DNA of 64,000 nt from Sinonovacula constricta (lineage: Eukaryota; Mollusca; Bivalvia; Cardiida; Solecurtidae). This document shows positions 34,451-48,700 of this stretch, piece by piece; position 1 is the first letter of the stretch, and each line of letters starts with the position of its first letter. A program made the translations under genes and the position numbers. The stretch is from the NCBI GenBank assembly GCA_007844125.1, contig CM017571.1, positions 28,841,978 through 28,905,977 on the forward strand, read 5' to 3'. The notes beneath the pieces are model-generated. The model did not search any database and had not been told where the DNA came from. It saw only the letters and a program-made list of their open reading frames with translations.

Positions 34451-35202
34451 AGTGCTGTATTCATGGGCGTGATGTCAAAGTGAAGGCAGCTGTCTGCCTG
34501 AAGAGGTAATTTTTTCCTCAGAAGACTTAAGCCTTATCATAACACCTTCATTAATAGTACATGTTTATAATTTTAAAATTAAATTTTCCTTTAAACATTT
34601 AGAAGTATTTTTGAATATATATTTGTTTGGGATATAATTAAAGATGCTAGGCTAAATTAGTCTACAAATAAACCCTTGTGCAGATTCTACCGAAGATCAG
34701 AGTGATAATTTGTTTGCTTTGCGAAAACCTAAAATGGTATATACATGAATGAAAGGTTTAAAATACTTGTACTTCACATCATCGTATGGACTGCAATGAA
34801 TTCAAACTCTTGTATTGATTTACATGTTCTAAGCATCATTTATTGTTTGTGCTTGATAAAGACATTTGTTGTGATGTTCAAAGCTAGGGAAAACAAAATT
34901 AGACGTTTTCAAAGCATAATGTTTACATGTATCAAAATAAACTCTTGAATTGGAACCATTTTTTAGTATATGTCTGACATTTTAAAGTCTGGAAGTGCCA
35001 GTATTTTGCTTTCAGACAATTTGAGCAATACTCAAGTATGCTTTTTAGCTCATTTATACTTAATACCCTCCCCAACCCTCCTCAAGATAACACAATACTG
35101 TGAGATCACATAATATATTTATCATACACAAGGATGTTATAGGGGGAAAGGACGTGATACAATTGGGCACACCTGATGCATATGAGCTTACTGCATTGCC
35201 AT

Positions 35203-38068
35203 TGGTCAGCAAGACTGATCTCTTCCTTGATATCATGTGACCTGGTGCCAGGTAAACCTACTACACCCGACTGTCCTCCCATGGTCAGCAAGACTGATCT
35301 CTTCCCTGATACCATGTGACCTACAGCCGGGTAGACCTACTACACCCGACTGTCCTCCCATGGTCAGCAAGACTGATCTCTTCCCTGATACCATGTGACC
35401 TGCAGCCGGGTAGACCTACTACACCCTACTGTCCTCCCATGGTCAGCAAGACTGATCTCTTCCCTGATACCATGTGACCTGCAGCCGGGTAGACCTACTA
35501 CACCCGACTGTCCTCCCATGGTCAGCAAGACTGATCTCTTCCCTGATACCATGTGACCTGCAGCCGGGTAGACCTACTACACCCTACTGTCCTCCCATGG
35601 TCAGCAAGACTGATCTCTTCCCTGATACCATGTGACCTGCAGCCGGGTAGACCTACTACACCCAACTGTCCTCCCATGGTCAGCAAGACTGATCTCTACC
35701 CTGATACCATGTGACCTGCAGCCGGGTAGACCTACTACACCCAACTGTCCTCCCATGGTCAACAAGACTGATCTCTACCCTGATACCATGTGACCTGCAG
35801 CCGGGTAGACCTACTACACCCAACTGTCCTCCCATGGTCAACAAGACTGATCTCTTCCCTGATACCATGTGACCTGCAGCCGGGTAGACCTACTACACCC
35901 AACTGTCCTCTCATGGTCAGCAAGACTGATCTCTTCCCTGATACCATGTGACCTGCAGCCGGGTAGACCTACTACACCCAACTGTCCTCCCATGGTCAGC
36001 AAGACTGATCTCTTCCCTGATACCATGTGACCTGAAGCTGTATGCAGCCGGGTAGACCTACTACACCCAACTGTCCTCCCATGGTCAGCAAGACTGATCT
36101 CTTCCCTGATACCATGTGACCTGCAGCCGGGTGGACCTACTACACCCAACTGTCCTCCCATGGTCAGCAAGACTGATCTCTTCCCTGATACCATGTGACC
36201 TGCAGCCGGGTAGACCTACTACACCCTACTGTCCTCCCATGGTCAGCAAGACTGATCTCTTCCCTGATACCATGTGACCTGCAGCCGGGTAGACCTACTA
36301 CACCCTACTGTCCTCCCATGGTCAGCAAGACTGATCTCTTCCCTGATACCATGTGACCTACAGCCGGGTAGACCTACTACAACCTACTGTCCTCCCATGG
36401 TCAGCAAGACTGATCTCTTCCCTGATACCATGTGACCTGCAGCCGGGTAGACCTACTACACCCTACTGTCCTCCCATGGTCAGCAAGACTGATCTCTTCC
36501 CTGATACCATGTGACCTACAGCCGGGTAGACCTACTACACCCAACTGTCCTCCCATGGTCAGCAAGACTGATCTCTTCCCTGATACCATGTGACCTACAG
36601 CCGGGTAGACCTACTACACCCTACTGTCCTCCCATGGTCAGCAAGACTGATCTCTTCCCTGATACCATGTGACCTACAGCCGGGTAGACCTACTACACCC
36701 AACTGTCCTCCCATGGTCAGCAAGACTGATCTCTTCCCTGATACCATGTGACCTGCAGCCGGGTAGACCTACTACACCCTACTGTCCTCCCATGGTCAGC
36801 AAGACTGATCTCTTCCCTGATACCATGTGACCTGCAGCCGGGTAGACCTACTACACCCTACTGTCCTCCCATGGTCAGCAAGACTGATCTCTTCCCTGAT
36901 ACCATGTGACCTGCAGCCGGGTAGACCTACTACACCCAACTGTCCTCCCATGGTCAGCAAGACTGATCTCTTCCCTGATACCATGTGACCTGCAGCCGGG
37001 TAGACCTACTACACCCTACTGTCCTCCCATGGTCAGCAAGACTGATCTCTTCCCTGATACCATGTGACCTGCAGCCGGGTAGACCTACTACACCCAACTG
37101 TCCTCCCATGGTCAGCAAGACTGATCTCTACCCTGATACCATGTGACCTGCAGCCGGGTGGACCTACTACACCCAACTGTCCTCCCATGGTCAGCAAGAC
37201 TGATCTCTTCCCTGATACCATGTGACCTGCAGCCGGGTAGACCTACTACACCCTACTGTCCTCCCATGGTCAGCAAGACTGATCTCTTCCCTGATACCAT
37301 GTGACCTGCAGCCGGGTAGACCTACTACACCCTACTGTCCTCCCATGGTCAGCAAGACTGATCTCTTCCCTGATACCATGTGACCTGCAGCCGGGTGGAC
37401 CTACTACACCCAACTGTCCTCCCATGGTCAGCAAGACTGATCTCTTCCCTGATACCATGTGACCTGCAGCCGGGTAGACCTACTACACCCTACTGTCCTC
37501 CCATGGTCAGCAAGACTGATCTCTTCCCTGATACCATGTGACCTGCAGCCGGGTAGACCTACTACACCCTACTGTCCTCCCATGGTCAGCAAGACTGATC
37601 TCTTCCCTGATACCATGTGACCTGCAGCCGGGTAGACCTACTACACCCAACTGTCCTCCCATGGTCAGCAAGACTGATCTCTTCCCTGATACCATGTGAC
37701 CTGCAGCCGGGTAGACCTACTACACCCTACTGTCCTCCCATGGTCAGCAAGACTGATCTCTTCCCTGATACCATGTGACCTGCAGCCGGGTAGACCTACT
37801 ACACCCAACTGTCCTCCCATGGTCAGCAAGACTGATCTCTACCCTGATACTATGTGACCTGAAGCTGTATACAGCCGGGTAGACCTACTACACCCGACTG
37901 TCCTCCCATGGTCACCAAGACTGATCTTTTCCCTGATACCATGTGACCTGCAGCCGGGTAGACCTACTTCAACCGACTGTCCTCCCATGGTCAGCAAGAC
38001 TGATCTCATCCCTGATATCATGTGACCTGAAACCGGGTAGACCTACTACACCCAACTGTCCTCCCACT
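35203..38068. repeat. 79-bp tandem array, ~36 copies
   Basis: The unit runs AGCAAGACTGATCTCTTCCC, TGATACCATGTGACCTGCAG, CCGGGTAGACCTACTACACC, CNACTGTCCTCCCATGGTC. The period is 79 bp throughout; copies near 36034 and 37861 carry an extra ~19-bp GAAGCTGTATNCAGCCGGG duplication. Diagnostic variants (CCCTACT versus CCCAACT, GGTAG versus GGTGG) follow a three-unit rhythm in the 3' half. The many minus-strand open frames of 60-118 codons are repeat products: 79 is not a multiple of three, so each unit is read in all frames. Confidence 0.97.
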
Positions 38069-38320
38069 AATCCATTAATCTCAAACTGTGAAGTCAGAAA
38101 AAGGCCACATTCCCATGTCTGATGTCTTTAATTCTTCTTTTTTCTTTTAAACAAAATGTTGCTGAAGCTCAAAAGAAGTGTCAACAATACAAAGGTTCAG
38201 GGGAGACTGGTAGGACTGGTATATTGCTGACAATCAGCCCTAGAAGCACTGTACGCAAATGTTGTCTTGGTACAGAATACCCTGGGTACAAAGCCAGGCC
38301 ACTAAATACAAGATGGCAAT

Positions 38321-38497
38321 GGTATAACTCCCCTGCTTATACACCCTTTATGAGGATAGTCCCTTATATGGTCAGTCCATTATTAGATTAACGTGATTGG
38401 GTGTGGTATCATGTCAGGATTTCACTGTGAAGGCAGTACTATATATGCATCAAGAGAACACTTTCTGCTGATATCTGAATGGTGTTAGCAGGAAGAG
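38321..38497 (+). repeat. SINE family B, diverged copy
   Basis: Contains AACGTGATTGGGTGTGGTAT then CATGTCAGGATTTCACTGTG, AAGGCAGTACTATATATGCA and an ATCTGAATGGTGTTAGCAGG block, in the order of the good copy at 58030-58320. Confidence 0.65.
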
Positions 38498-38633
38498 TAA
38501 ACTTAATCTGCCAGTCGTGGATTATCTATAACATGTTAAGCACCAGCTAAGATAGTTAAGTCACATAAATACACTTGTGATCATACTAGAGATATAAAAG
38601 CCTACTTAACATTAAACCTTTTAATCATCAATT

Positions 38634-38725
38634 GATCAGGCTTAGGCAAATAGAGTAGGTCCTAATCAGCTGCTCCCTGTGTTAATCATCATGTTTAGGA
38701 TCTACACTATTTGCTTTGGGATGAC
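38634..38725. repeat. Short palindromic dispersed element (family D)
   Basis: GATCAGGCTTAGGCAAATAG...GTCCT and AGGATCTACACTATTTGC are inverted arms around a centre with AGCTGCTCCC. Similar pieces occur at 51028-51112 and, amplified in tandem, at 55244-57290. Confidence 0.6.
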
Positions 38726-38881
38726 TGAGTCTCCAGGACTACGATGTATTATCAGTTCAGTTGCAAGCCACTAACTAATGATTTAGTCTTTTGTAATACG
38801 TAATACAGCAAACTAAGGTACTTGTGTAGTAGCTCTTCATGTTTAAAGTCAGATGATGAACTGTTTAAAAAAAAAAAGATA

Positions 38882-39160
38882 GGATTTTTTAGCTCACTTA
38901 GTCACAACTGCCTTCACCAATTTGTTTGGGAACACTCTCCAGGCTATAATTTTCACCAAACTTGGTCAAAATACTTGTCTGAATAAAGTTTTGGATGGGT
39001 ACATAACTGGGTCACATGGGGTCAACAGGCAGGTCACTAGGTCATATTAAAAAACAACAACTTTTCAACACCCTGGAAGCCACATTTATGACCCAATTTT
39101 TACCATATCTGGTCAGAATGTTTGTCTGTATGAAATTATGGAATTATCAGATATCAGTTT
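38882..39160 (+). repeat. Bivalve-style 'AGCTCAC' dispersed repeat
   Basis: TTTTTAGCTCACTTAGTCAC, GGGAACACTCTCCAGG, ATTTTCACCAAACTTGGTCA, then GGAAGCCACATTTATGACCC and TCTGGTCAGAATGTTTGTCT. This wording recurs across bivalve genomes in my experience. It is a non-coding dispersed repeat. Confidence 0.65.
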
Positions 39161-42100
39161 ATATATCTAGAAAGTCGCTCATTATTGAGTCGCTGAGAAG
39201 AATTTTTTTTTAATGGCTATGTTTATGCAATTTCCGCAGTAATATGACCATATTGTTATCTATCTATAATGGTGTTTGGTTTCTTTTGTTTCTAAAACAA
39301 CAACTACTTAAGCTTAAAACAATAAACATAAGACCTGTGACAAAAATCACAATTAAAACCTTACTAGTATCAATTGTTGATTCTTATTTTTATATCACAT
39401 GACTGCATTTATTCTCATGCAAGGTCAGACTGGACTAATTATCACAGACTAAGACAGAAACATTTGATTAGATAGATCAGTAAAATTTCTACATCATTCA
39501 AGTTTTTTTAGGATTTAAACTGTTTTGTTGTACTTTTTATGGTTACTATATCTTTAGGGTCTATGCACTTCATACAGAAATCATCCGACAAATTCATGAT
39601 TGGTATACAAGTTAATTCCCATGCATATTATACTGCAGTTGCGCTTTTTCCATTCGTTTTGAATTTCCAGACACTCATGTGACTTCGGTTAAATGGCGTT
39701 AATGTAAAATGTGCCAAATTTGAATGTACAGATAGAATCCTAGTTCAATTTGTTTGTGATTGAAATTGATGTGCTATGAATAATAGATACATTTTATATG
39801 GTTTTACATATGTCTACATTTATTGACCAGTAATAATGACTTATATACACCCTGAAGTACATATTTGGATCAATACATACAAAGTAAGTGAGCATATATA
39901 CAAAAAATATCCGTTCTAATTAACATTGTAATGACCGAAAACGACTAACAAAGACAGGCATAGACCAACAGTTGAGGAAAATTGGTTAAGTTTTATCGTG
40001 TATTAAGATTATATTACTGCTGGTTGATTTGGGTGAGGATTTATTTATTAAAACAGCACCTGTGTATATACCAAATGAGTTGTTCTGTTAATTAATAATG
40101 TACATGTTGGTCTGAGGTAAAAGATTGCCAAGGCTCATATATGCAATTCTTTTGTTAAATGCTCTGTCTAAAACATTCTATTTTTACATTATTATTTTGC
40201 GACATTGATGCTCTGCATCACCATTTTCTTGCATATAGTATATATGTTGATAAACAATATATTGTAAAAAAATAAAATAATCTAAGAATTTTTTTAATGC
40301 CGACAGAATTTGATTACTAGCTGATTTGGCATAGGAAACAAATAAGAGGTCAGTAGCACTAGATTGGTCACAAGTGATAAGAGTGAGACATTAGTGATCT
40401 GTCATTGCTAAGAACTTAAAAAATCAAACATGGATCTTTCATGAAGATAATTATCCTAGCCAAAGATCAGTAAGAACCATACAGTAGAAAGAAACCTATA
40501 ACATTAATTGTTTAAATTGATCTTGTCAGTCATCAGACAGCAGCATCATTGAAAACTTGGAAAACAATCAAATACAAACTTGAGTCAAGGTCAGATGAGA
40601 TAAACAACAGGGCAGAGTTGATGTGTCTGATGATACACATTCAGAATGGTGTTGGTCTGGGAGCTTTACAGATATGTAAAGCATGTGTTATAAATAAAAG
40701 GTTTTATTATATAACGTTGGAAAGATTCTGTAACAGTATAACACGTTTAGCCATTAAAATCTTCATCTTCATCTTATTTGAATTCCGCGTGTGCATGTCA
40801 TGTATATTAATTTATCATAAACAGTATAATGGATGGCCACATAGGTTAATTTTATTTAAAAGATGCTCATTAAATGTGTTGTATAGATAAAATAAATTCT
40901 AAGTAAGAATTGCACACACAAAAATCCACAAAAAAAACTGTCCAGTCCCCTTTACAAACCTCCAATCAACATATAACTGTTCAAATGTATATGTAGGTAG
41001 GCAGGCAGGACAAGACAAGATGATTATGCTAAAACATATATGTGAAGATATTTTAAGGAAGCACTGTCAACCTTTTTTTTCTGGTAGCTTTAATTTTTGT
41101 TTACCTTTACATTCATTTTAGTCCACTAAAACATTAAAAATATAGATATTTGAAAATTGTGTTGCATATTCTTGAAACAGCCATAGGTTAATAACATTTA
41201 CATGCAAGATATTTACATAGTTCAATATATTTGGTTACTTTGGTAACATGTATGAGCTTTGTGTCTGATTAACAAATATAAAAAAAAGATCCTCAATACT
41301 ACATTAATTGTCTGGATAATGACCATTAAACAACACTTTTTTTGTTCTATATATTGGAATAGTGAGAGATGAGTTCAGAAACCTGGTATGTTGCTCTATG
41401 TGAAATTGATTATCTCAGTGTATAGCAATACAATGTGAAGAGTCAAGTAAATCATAGAATGATTCCATCAGTACTGGCCAGTCTCAATGCCACATCATAC
41501 TGTTGAAGCTTCAGGTTGACTTTGATGTATGGTGAATTCCTTAGACAACAAATATTGTCTCTAGGCATTTTATCATTTTACAGGTTTTCTCGTTTGTTTT
41601 TCTGCATGAGTTGATATAAATATAATATGTCGTGGTGATATTTACACACATAAAAAGGTATCATTTTGCTATGTATTGTAACTTTATTGACACAATCATT
41701 TTATTTACAGTAGAGGAAGATTGTAAATTACAATATACAAGTTACAACATTATCAGGATTGTATTGATAATGAAAACACCAGATTTCCTTTTAAGAAAAA
41801 AAAAGAATTATTCCATGGGTTTAATGTAACAATGAGGCCAGTGTCAGTGAAAAACAGTAAAAAGAAAAAACATTTGAATTCCATTGATGTCAATTCTGAC
41901 CATGTTACTGATGATAACCACTCATTATTATTGTCATTATGTCAAAAACAACTGATATTACCAAGGGTTTAATTAGACAATGAGGCAATTGTTAGTAAAA
42001 ATTCTTTAAAGAAAAAAATAACCCAATGATGTCAGATGCCAAACCATTATTGACGAAGCCTCTCTTAATTGTTATAATTATGACATATGGTTGCTTCTGG

Positions 42101-42476
42101 TATAATTTATTTTTGACTTAAATAGCAGAGAACAATTACTGATGTACGACAGGTCAGTTGGAAGACCTTTTTTTACAAGTTTTTCAACTCATCTAGGACC
42201 CGAACTCATGCAGTGACGGTCTTGACTTAGACCAATTTCCAATAATCAGCCCCCTTATAATAGATTGGTATGTGATATCTTAACTAAAGGAACAAGTTAT
42301 GGTGCCATCTTTAATAGTTATTTATACAGTAGTGATCTGTCCGTTTATACCCAAGTAATAAAAATAGGGTACTGGTCCTACTGTAACTAGCATCCTGATG
42401 CTTAGCCTATATATGACAGATCCACTTGTTGACTGTGCTATTGTGATCAGGTGAAAAGTTTTTGTGATTTGCTTTT

Positions 42477-42545
42477 ACAGTGAAGGCAGCACAATGCCTG
42501 CTTTCAGTAAATATTGTCTCTAGTTGATCAATGTTTTGAGATTGT
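42477..42545 (+). repeat. SINE family B, short core fragment
   Basis: CAGTGAAGGCAGCACAATGC then CTGCTTTCAGTAAATATTGT and CTCTAGTTGATC match only the core segment of the SINE at 58030-58320. Confidence 0.5.
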
Positions 42546-44109
42546 ACCCAATAACTAAGCAATATTATTAATATTTTATTTTCCACCAAGATTGTTGCTT
42601 GACTGTTTAGTTTAACCCACTAAACCGCAACCACAACCTAGGTTATGACTTATAGACATTGGACCCTTTTCTTGTGTTTTGGTGTAGATTGCGACAGTGT
42701 CCAGAGTTATGAGAAAGCTGAATTTTGGAAGCATAAATGATTGACCCTGCATGACCTTGACTGCCCATGGTTAGTAAATGCCTGGGAAAAAAGTAGAGTG
42801 TGTACAGAAATAAATATGCATGTCAAAGGAAATAAGATGTGTTTATTTTGTCCGGTCCTGTTTCAAATTTTAACATTTTGCAATCTGTATCAAGATGTAC
42901 AAGTGATTATATTGTGTAATGCAGATATATATGAAATGCAAATTTATGAATGTCAGGAATATCACTCAGTGATGAAAGAGGAGAAAGGAGAGAGAAAAAT
43001 GTTAATGGAACAAGTGTTCCACTGGCTATGTGTAATATACTAGGCCAAGATATTTGAGATATTTTGCTTCACAACCTTCTGTGACTATTTGCCAGTTTTT
43101 GCAGTCAGGATTTAGATTCAGATCACAGGGATATACCGGTAGTCTTGTTAAAAGTAAATCAAAGCAATTGATGCAGGGCCATTTGCTAGTTGGTCTATTG
43201 ACCACTTAATAACTGAGAGAGTAATTTTAAACTCATTGTATTTCAGTTGTGTTCAGTAGTACTTGGGATCAGTTATTGTTGACCTAGTTTTAGTTAATAT
43301 ATAATTATGTGGAAAACTTTGTATATTTAATATAATAGTTACTATAATCAGATGTATGTGACTGTGTTGTAGCTTTTTTCTTAATATATAATCTTTATTT
43401 AGAGGTGGTTGTTTTACACTGAAAACTTACCAGTTTTCCAATCCATTGTATAATTAATTTACCATGGAATAATTTAGAGTGACAATTTTTGACATACCTT
43501 TAATCGCTAGAGGGTTAAACTTTCACCACCCAAACAGCACTTTTCAGTGCTTTGATGGGTTGAATGGTGTTTTCAGCAAGTAAAGGGTTAAGACTTGAGT
43601 TTCTCACAGTTGTAAGTTGGATCACTAGATCAACAAGTGGGAAACTGGAAGTTTCTACAAGGTCATGGTAATTGATGTAAGTTTAAACACCCAAAATGTT
43701 AAAACCAATGTTGTATACCTATTAAAGATTAAATCACAAATTAACAGATAGTGCAAGACTGTTAACTATTTAAACCTATAAATGTTGATTAAACTGTTAT
43801 GTATTCAAACCATATGGTGTATAATGTTGAAAGATTCTTTCATTATCAAATTATATCTATGATATCGGACATTTTACCTATTTTTATTGAAAGAGTACAC
43901 TTTAAAAGTTTATAGCTCATTGTTTAGCAAGAGTCTTTACAATGTACATTTTTCTTAATTGCTACATTAATTAACTCGGTGTGAGAATAAGGTATTTAGA
44001 TGATCTTTTCGAACATATAAAGTGTTCACAGGATTATATAGCAGTAGGGGAAGCACCACTATCTGGTTCAAATGAACACTGTCATTGGATAAATGAAATT
44101 TTGTGGATA

Positions 44110-44398
44110 GGATGTTAATCCCAACCCCAAGGCCCCGGGCTCGATCTTGCGCAGCTACATACCATTGTCATTAAAAATGGTAGCGGTATAGCTCTCTTGC
44201 TAACGCTCAAGCAAATATAAGTTTAGTTCCATGACTGGTTGGCCCAGTGTCAGGATAATGTGACTGGGTGTGGTATCATGCCAGGTTTTCATGGTATGCT
44301 ATACACAGTGAAGGCAGCACTATATCTGCTTCAAGTGGACACTGTCTCCAGATAACTGAAATACTGTTGTTGGAACGATAAACCCAGTAAACATAAAC
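44110..44398 (+). repeat. SINE family B, near full length
   Basis: GGCCCCGGGCTCGATCTTGC is a degraded box B. It is followed by ATTAAAAATGGTAGCGGTAT, AGCTCTCTTGCTAACGCTCA, GGTTGGCCCAGTGTCAGGAT, GTGAAGGCAGCACTATATCT, GCTTCAAGTGGACACTGTCT and TCCAGATAACTGAAATACTG. It is collinear with the copy at 58030-58320. Confidence 0.85.
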
Positions 44399-44944
44399 TT
44401 AACCCCAACAAACTTGTGGTGGGTAGAGTGATCAGCCACTACCCGGTACAGTTAACAAACTTTTACTACCAAATCATTGTGAAAAGTTATATCAAATCTC
44501 TACATAATATTCTGTTGTAAAACCTTCATATTACAAATCCAGCCTGTCTGTCCTAACTTTGATTCCCAATCAAAGTTTATATAAAAAAATGCCATTTATG
44601 GACATCCTGTGTTAGGCTTTGTAACCTCAGAGCACAAACATGTTAGAGTTCTCTGAAGAGTGGTTGTGTTGATTTCCAGATTGTCTAAATGCTTCTTTTT
44701 TTCTGGAAAATAATTAGATTGTGGTTTTGGTATCAGTTACTGAGTTAAGTTGTCCATTTCCTAGCCCCATATCATGCATCTGAGCCATAGAATAGAAAAC
44801 ACGGGGTTTGTTACACTATCAAATCAATAGCAGGCAATAGTTTCCTAAGCTGTCATGTTCAATTTATGTTGTAAGTAAGAGATAGCATATTTGGGGCATT
44901 TGTTAACTTGATGTTGTACCATGCTTAATTTTTAAGTTGATAAG

Positions 44945-45590
44945 TTAGGTCCATTGGATTGTTAGGTTTGTTAGGTCCATTGGATTGTTGTTTTTGTAAG
45001 GAGCATTGGATTGTTATGTTCATTGGATTGTTATGTCCATTGGATTGTTAGGTTTGTTGGATTGTTAGGTCCATTGGATTGTTGTTTTTGTAATGAGTGT
45101 TGAATTGTTATGTCCACTGGATTGTTAGGTCCATTGGATTGTTAGGTTTGTTGGATTGTTAGGTCCATTGGATTGTTGTTTTTGTAAGGAGTGTTGGATT
45201 GTTAGGTTTGTTGGATTGTTAGGTCCATTGGATTGTTAGGTTTGTTAGGTCTGTTGGATTGTTAGGTCCATTGGATTGTTAGGTTTATGGGATTGTTAGG
45301 TCCATTGGATTGTTAGGTTTGTGGGATTTTTAGGTCCATTGGATTGTTAGGTCCATTGGATTGTTAGGTTTGTGGGATTGTTAGGTCCATTGGATAGTTA
45401 GGTCTGTTGGATTGTTAGGTTTGTTAGGTCTGTTAGATTGTTAGGTCTGTTGGATTGAAAGGTCCATTGGATTGTTAGGTCTGTCTGTTGGATTGTTGGG
45501 TCTGTTGGATTGTTAGGTCTGCTGGATTGTTAGATTTGTTGGATTGTTAGGTCCATTGGATTGTTAGGTCTGTTGGATTGTTAGGTTTGT
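44945..45590. repeat. 17-bp minisatellite
   Basis: Tandem variants of GTTAGGTCCATTGGATT and GTTAGGTTTGTTGGATT with occasional short insertions, roughly 35 copies. It runs without a break into the 34-bp and 51-bp arrays that follow. Confidence 0.93.
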
Positions 45591-45780
45591 TAGGCCTAAT
45601 AGACTGTAAGGTCTAATGGGTTGTTAGGCCTAATAGATTGTAAGATTTGGTGGGTTGTTAGGCCTAATAGATTGAAAGATCTGGTGGATTGTCAGGCCTA
45701 ATAGATTGTAAGATTTGGTGGGTTGTTAGGCCTAATAGATTGTAAGATCTGGTGGGTTGTAAGGCCTAATAGATTGTAAT
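45590..45780. repeat. 34-bp minisatellite
   Basis: About five and a half copies of TTGTTAGGCCTAATAGATTG then TAAGATTTGGTGGG. The unit is two diverged 17-bp halves, bridging the arrays on either side. Confidence 0.9.
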
Positions 45781-48700
45781 GGATTCTTGGTTGCTGGGAT
45801 GATCAGACACTATACTGTCTATTATTGCTTCTATTCTGGTTGCTGGGGGGTGATCAGACGCTATGCTGTCTATCATGGCTTCCATTCTTGTTTGCTGGGG
45901 ATGATCAGACACTATACTGTCTATTATGGCTTCCATTCTTGTTTGCTGGGGATGATCAGACACTATGCTGTCTATTATGGCTTCCATTCTTGTTTGCTGG
46001 GGATGATCAGACACTATACTGTCTATTGTGGCTTCCATTCGTGTTGCTCTGGGTGATCAGACACTATGCTGTCTATCTTGGCTTCCATTCTTAGTTTGTG
46101 GGTTATCAGACACTATGCTGTCTATTGTGGCTTCCATTCTTGTTGCTCTGGGTTATCAGACACTATGCTGTCTATCTTGGCTTCCATTCTTGGTTGCTGG
46201 GATGATCAGACACTATAATGTCTATTGTGGCTTCCATTCTTGTTGCTCTGGGTTATCAGACACTATGCTGTCTATCTTGGCTTCCATTCTTGGTTGCTGA
46301 GATGATCAGACACTATAATGTCTATTGTGGCTTCCATGCTTGGTTTGTTGGGATGATCAGACACTATACTGTCTATTGTGGCTTCCATACTTGGTTTGTT
46401 GGGATGATAAGACACTATACTGTCTATTGTGGCTTCCATACTTGGTTTGTTGGGATGATCAGACACTATACTGTCTATTGTGGCTTCCATTCTTGATTGT
46501 TGGGATGATCAGACACTATACTGTCTATTGTGGCTTCCATACTTGGTTTGTTGGGATGATAAGACACTATACTGTCTATTGTGGCTTCCATTCTTGGTTG
46601 TTGGGATGATAAGACACTATACTGTCTATTGTGGCTTCCATTCTTGGTTGTTGGGATGATCAGACACTATACTGTCTATTGTGGCTTCCATGCTTGGTTT
46701 GTTGGGATGATCAGACACTATACTGTCTATTGTGGCTTCCATACTTGGTTTGTTGGGATGATAAGACACTATACTGTCTATTGTGGCTTCCATACTTGGT
46801 TTGTTGGGATGATCAGACACTATACTGTCTATTGTGGCTTCCATTCTTGATTGTTGGGATGATCAGACACTATACTGTCTATTGTGGCTTCCATTACTTG
46901 GTTGTTGGGATGATAAGACACTATACTGTCTATTGTGGCTTCCATTCTTGGTTGTTGGGATGATCAGACACTATACTGTCTATTGTGGCTTCCATTACTT
47001 GGTTTGTTGGGATGATAAGACACTATACTGTCTATTGTGGCTTCCATTCTTGGTTGTTGGGATGATAAGACGCTATACTGTCTATTGTGGCTTCCATTCT
47101 CGGTTGTTGGGATGATCAGACACTATACTGTCTATTGTGGCTTCCATACTTGGTTTGTTGGGATGATAAGACACTATACTGTCTATTGTGGCTTCCATTC
47201 TTGGTTTGTTGGGATGATCAGACACTATACTGTCTATTGTGGCTTCCATTCTTGGTTTGTTGGGATGATAAGACACTATACTGTCTATTGTGGCTTCCAT
47301 ACTTGGTTTGTTGGGATGATCAGCCACTATACTGTCTATTGTGGCTTCCATTCTTGATTGTTGGGATGATCAGACACTATACTGTCTATTGTGGCTTCCA
47401 TACTTGGTTTGTTGGGATGATAAGACACTATACTGTCTATTGTGGCTTCCATTCTTGGTTGTTGGGATGATAAGACACTATACTGTCTATTGTGGCTTCC
47501 ATTCTTGGTTGTTGGGATGATCAGACACTATACTGTCTATTGTGGCTTCCATACTTGGTTTGTTGGGATGATAAGACACTATACTGTCTATTGTGGCTTC
47601 CATTCTTGGTTGTTGGGATGATAAGACACTATACTGTCTATTGTGGCTTCCATTCTTGGTTGTTGGGATGATCAGACACTATACTGTCTATTGTGGCTTC
47701 CATACTTGGTTTGTTGAGATGATAAGACACTATACTGTCTATTGTGGCTTCCATTCTTGGTTTGTTGGGATGATCAGACACTATACTGTCTATTGTGGCT
47801 TCCATTCTTGGTTGTTGGGATGATAAGACACTATACTGTCTATTGTGGCTTCCATTCTTGGTTGTTGGGATGATAAGACACTATACTGTCTATTGTGGCT
47901 TCCATTCTTGGTTGTTGGGATGATCAGACACTATACTGTCTATTGTGGCTTCCATACTTGGTTTGTTGAGATGATAAGACACTATACTGTCTATTGTGGC
48001 TTCCATTCTTGGTTGTTGGGATGATAAGACACTATACTGTCTATTTTGGATTCAGTTCTTGGTTGCTGAGATTATCAGACACTATGCTGTCTACAATGGC
48101 ATTCATTCTTGGTTGCTGAGATAATCAGACACTATGCTGTCTATTATTGCTTTCATTCTTGGTTGCTGGAGTGATCAGACACTGGCTCGTCTATCTTGGC
48201 TTCAATTCTTGGTTGCTGGGATGGTCAGACACTGTGCTGTCTACTATGGCTTTCACTTTTAGTTGCTGGGATGATCAGACACTGTGCTGTCTACTATGGC
48301 TTTCATTCTTGGTTGCTGGAGTAATCAGACATAAAGTTGTCTATCTTTGCTTCAGTTCTTGAATGCTGGGGATGATCAGACACTATGCTGTCTATTGTGG
48401 CTTCCATACTTGGTTTGTTGGGATGATCAGACACTATGCTGTCTATCTTGGCTTCCATTCTTGGTTGCTGGGATGACAGACACTACACTGTCTATCTTGG
48501 CTTCCATTCTTGGTTGCTGGGATGATCAGACACTACACTGTCTATTTTGGCTTCCATTCTGGTTGCTGGTGGTGATCAGACACTATGCTGTCTATGATGG
48601 GCTCAATTCTTTGTTGCTGGAATGATCTGACACTATGCTGTCTATTATGGCTTTCATTTTTGGTTGCTATACTGATCAGACACTATGTTGTCTATCTTTG

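Noticed and set aside
35106..38021. Minus-strand open frames (MVSGKRSVLLTMGGQ type)
   Set aside because: They are produced by the 79-bp array, which is read in all three frames in turn; not genes.
40549..40890. 113-codon plus-strand open frame in USP32 intron 3
   Set aside because: No recognisable domain, no match to the expected USP32 exon 4, and AT-rich random-like composition.
42741..43043. 100-codon plus-strand open frame
   Set aside because: No family resemblance and no splice context fitting USP32.
44945..45590. Telomere-like GTTAGG repeats
   Set aside because: GTTAGG recurs only as part of a 17-bp unit, not as TTAGGG hexamers, so it is not a telomeric tract.
45766..47823. Many overlapping open frames of 60-127 codons with 17-residue repeats on both strands
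   Set aside because: They follow the 50/51-bp satellite exactly, occur on both strands and in several frames, and lack any start context or splice support. They are repeat artefacts.
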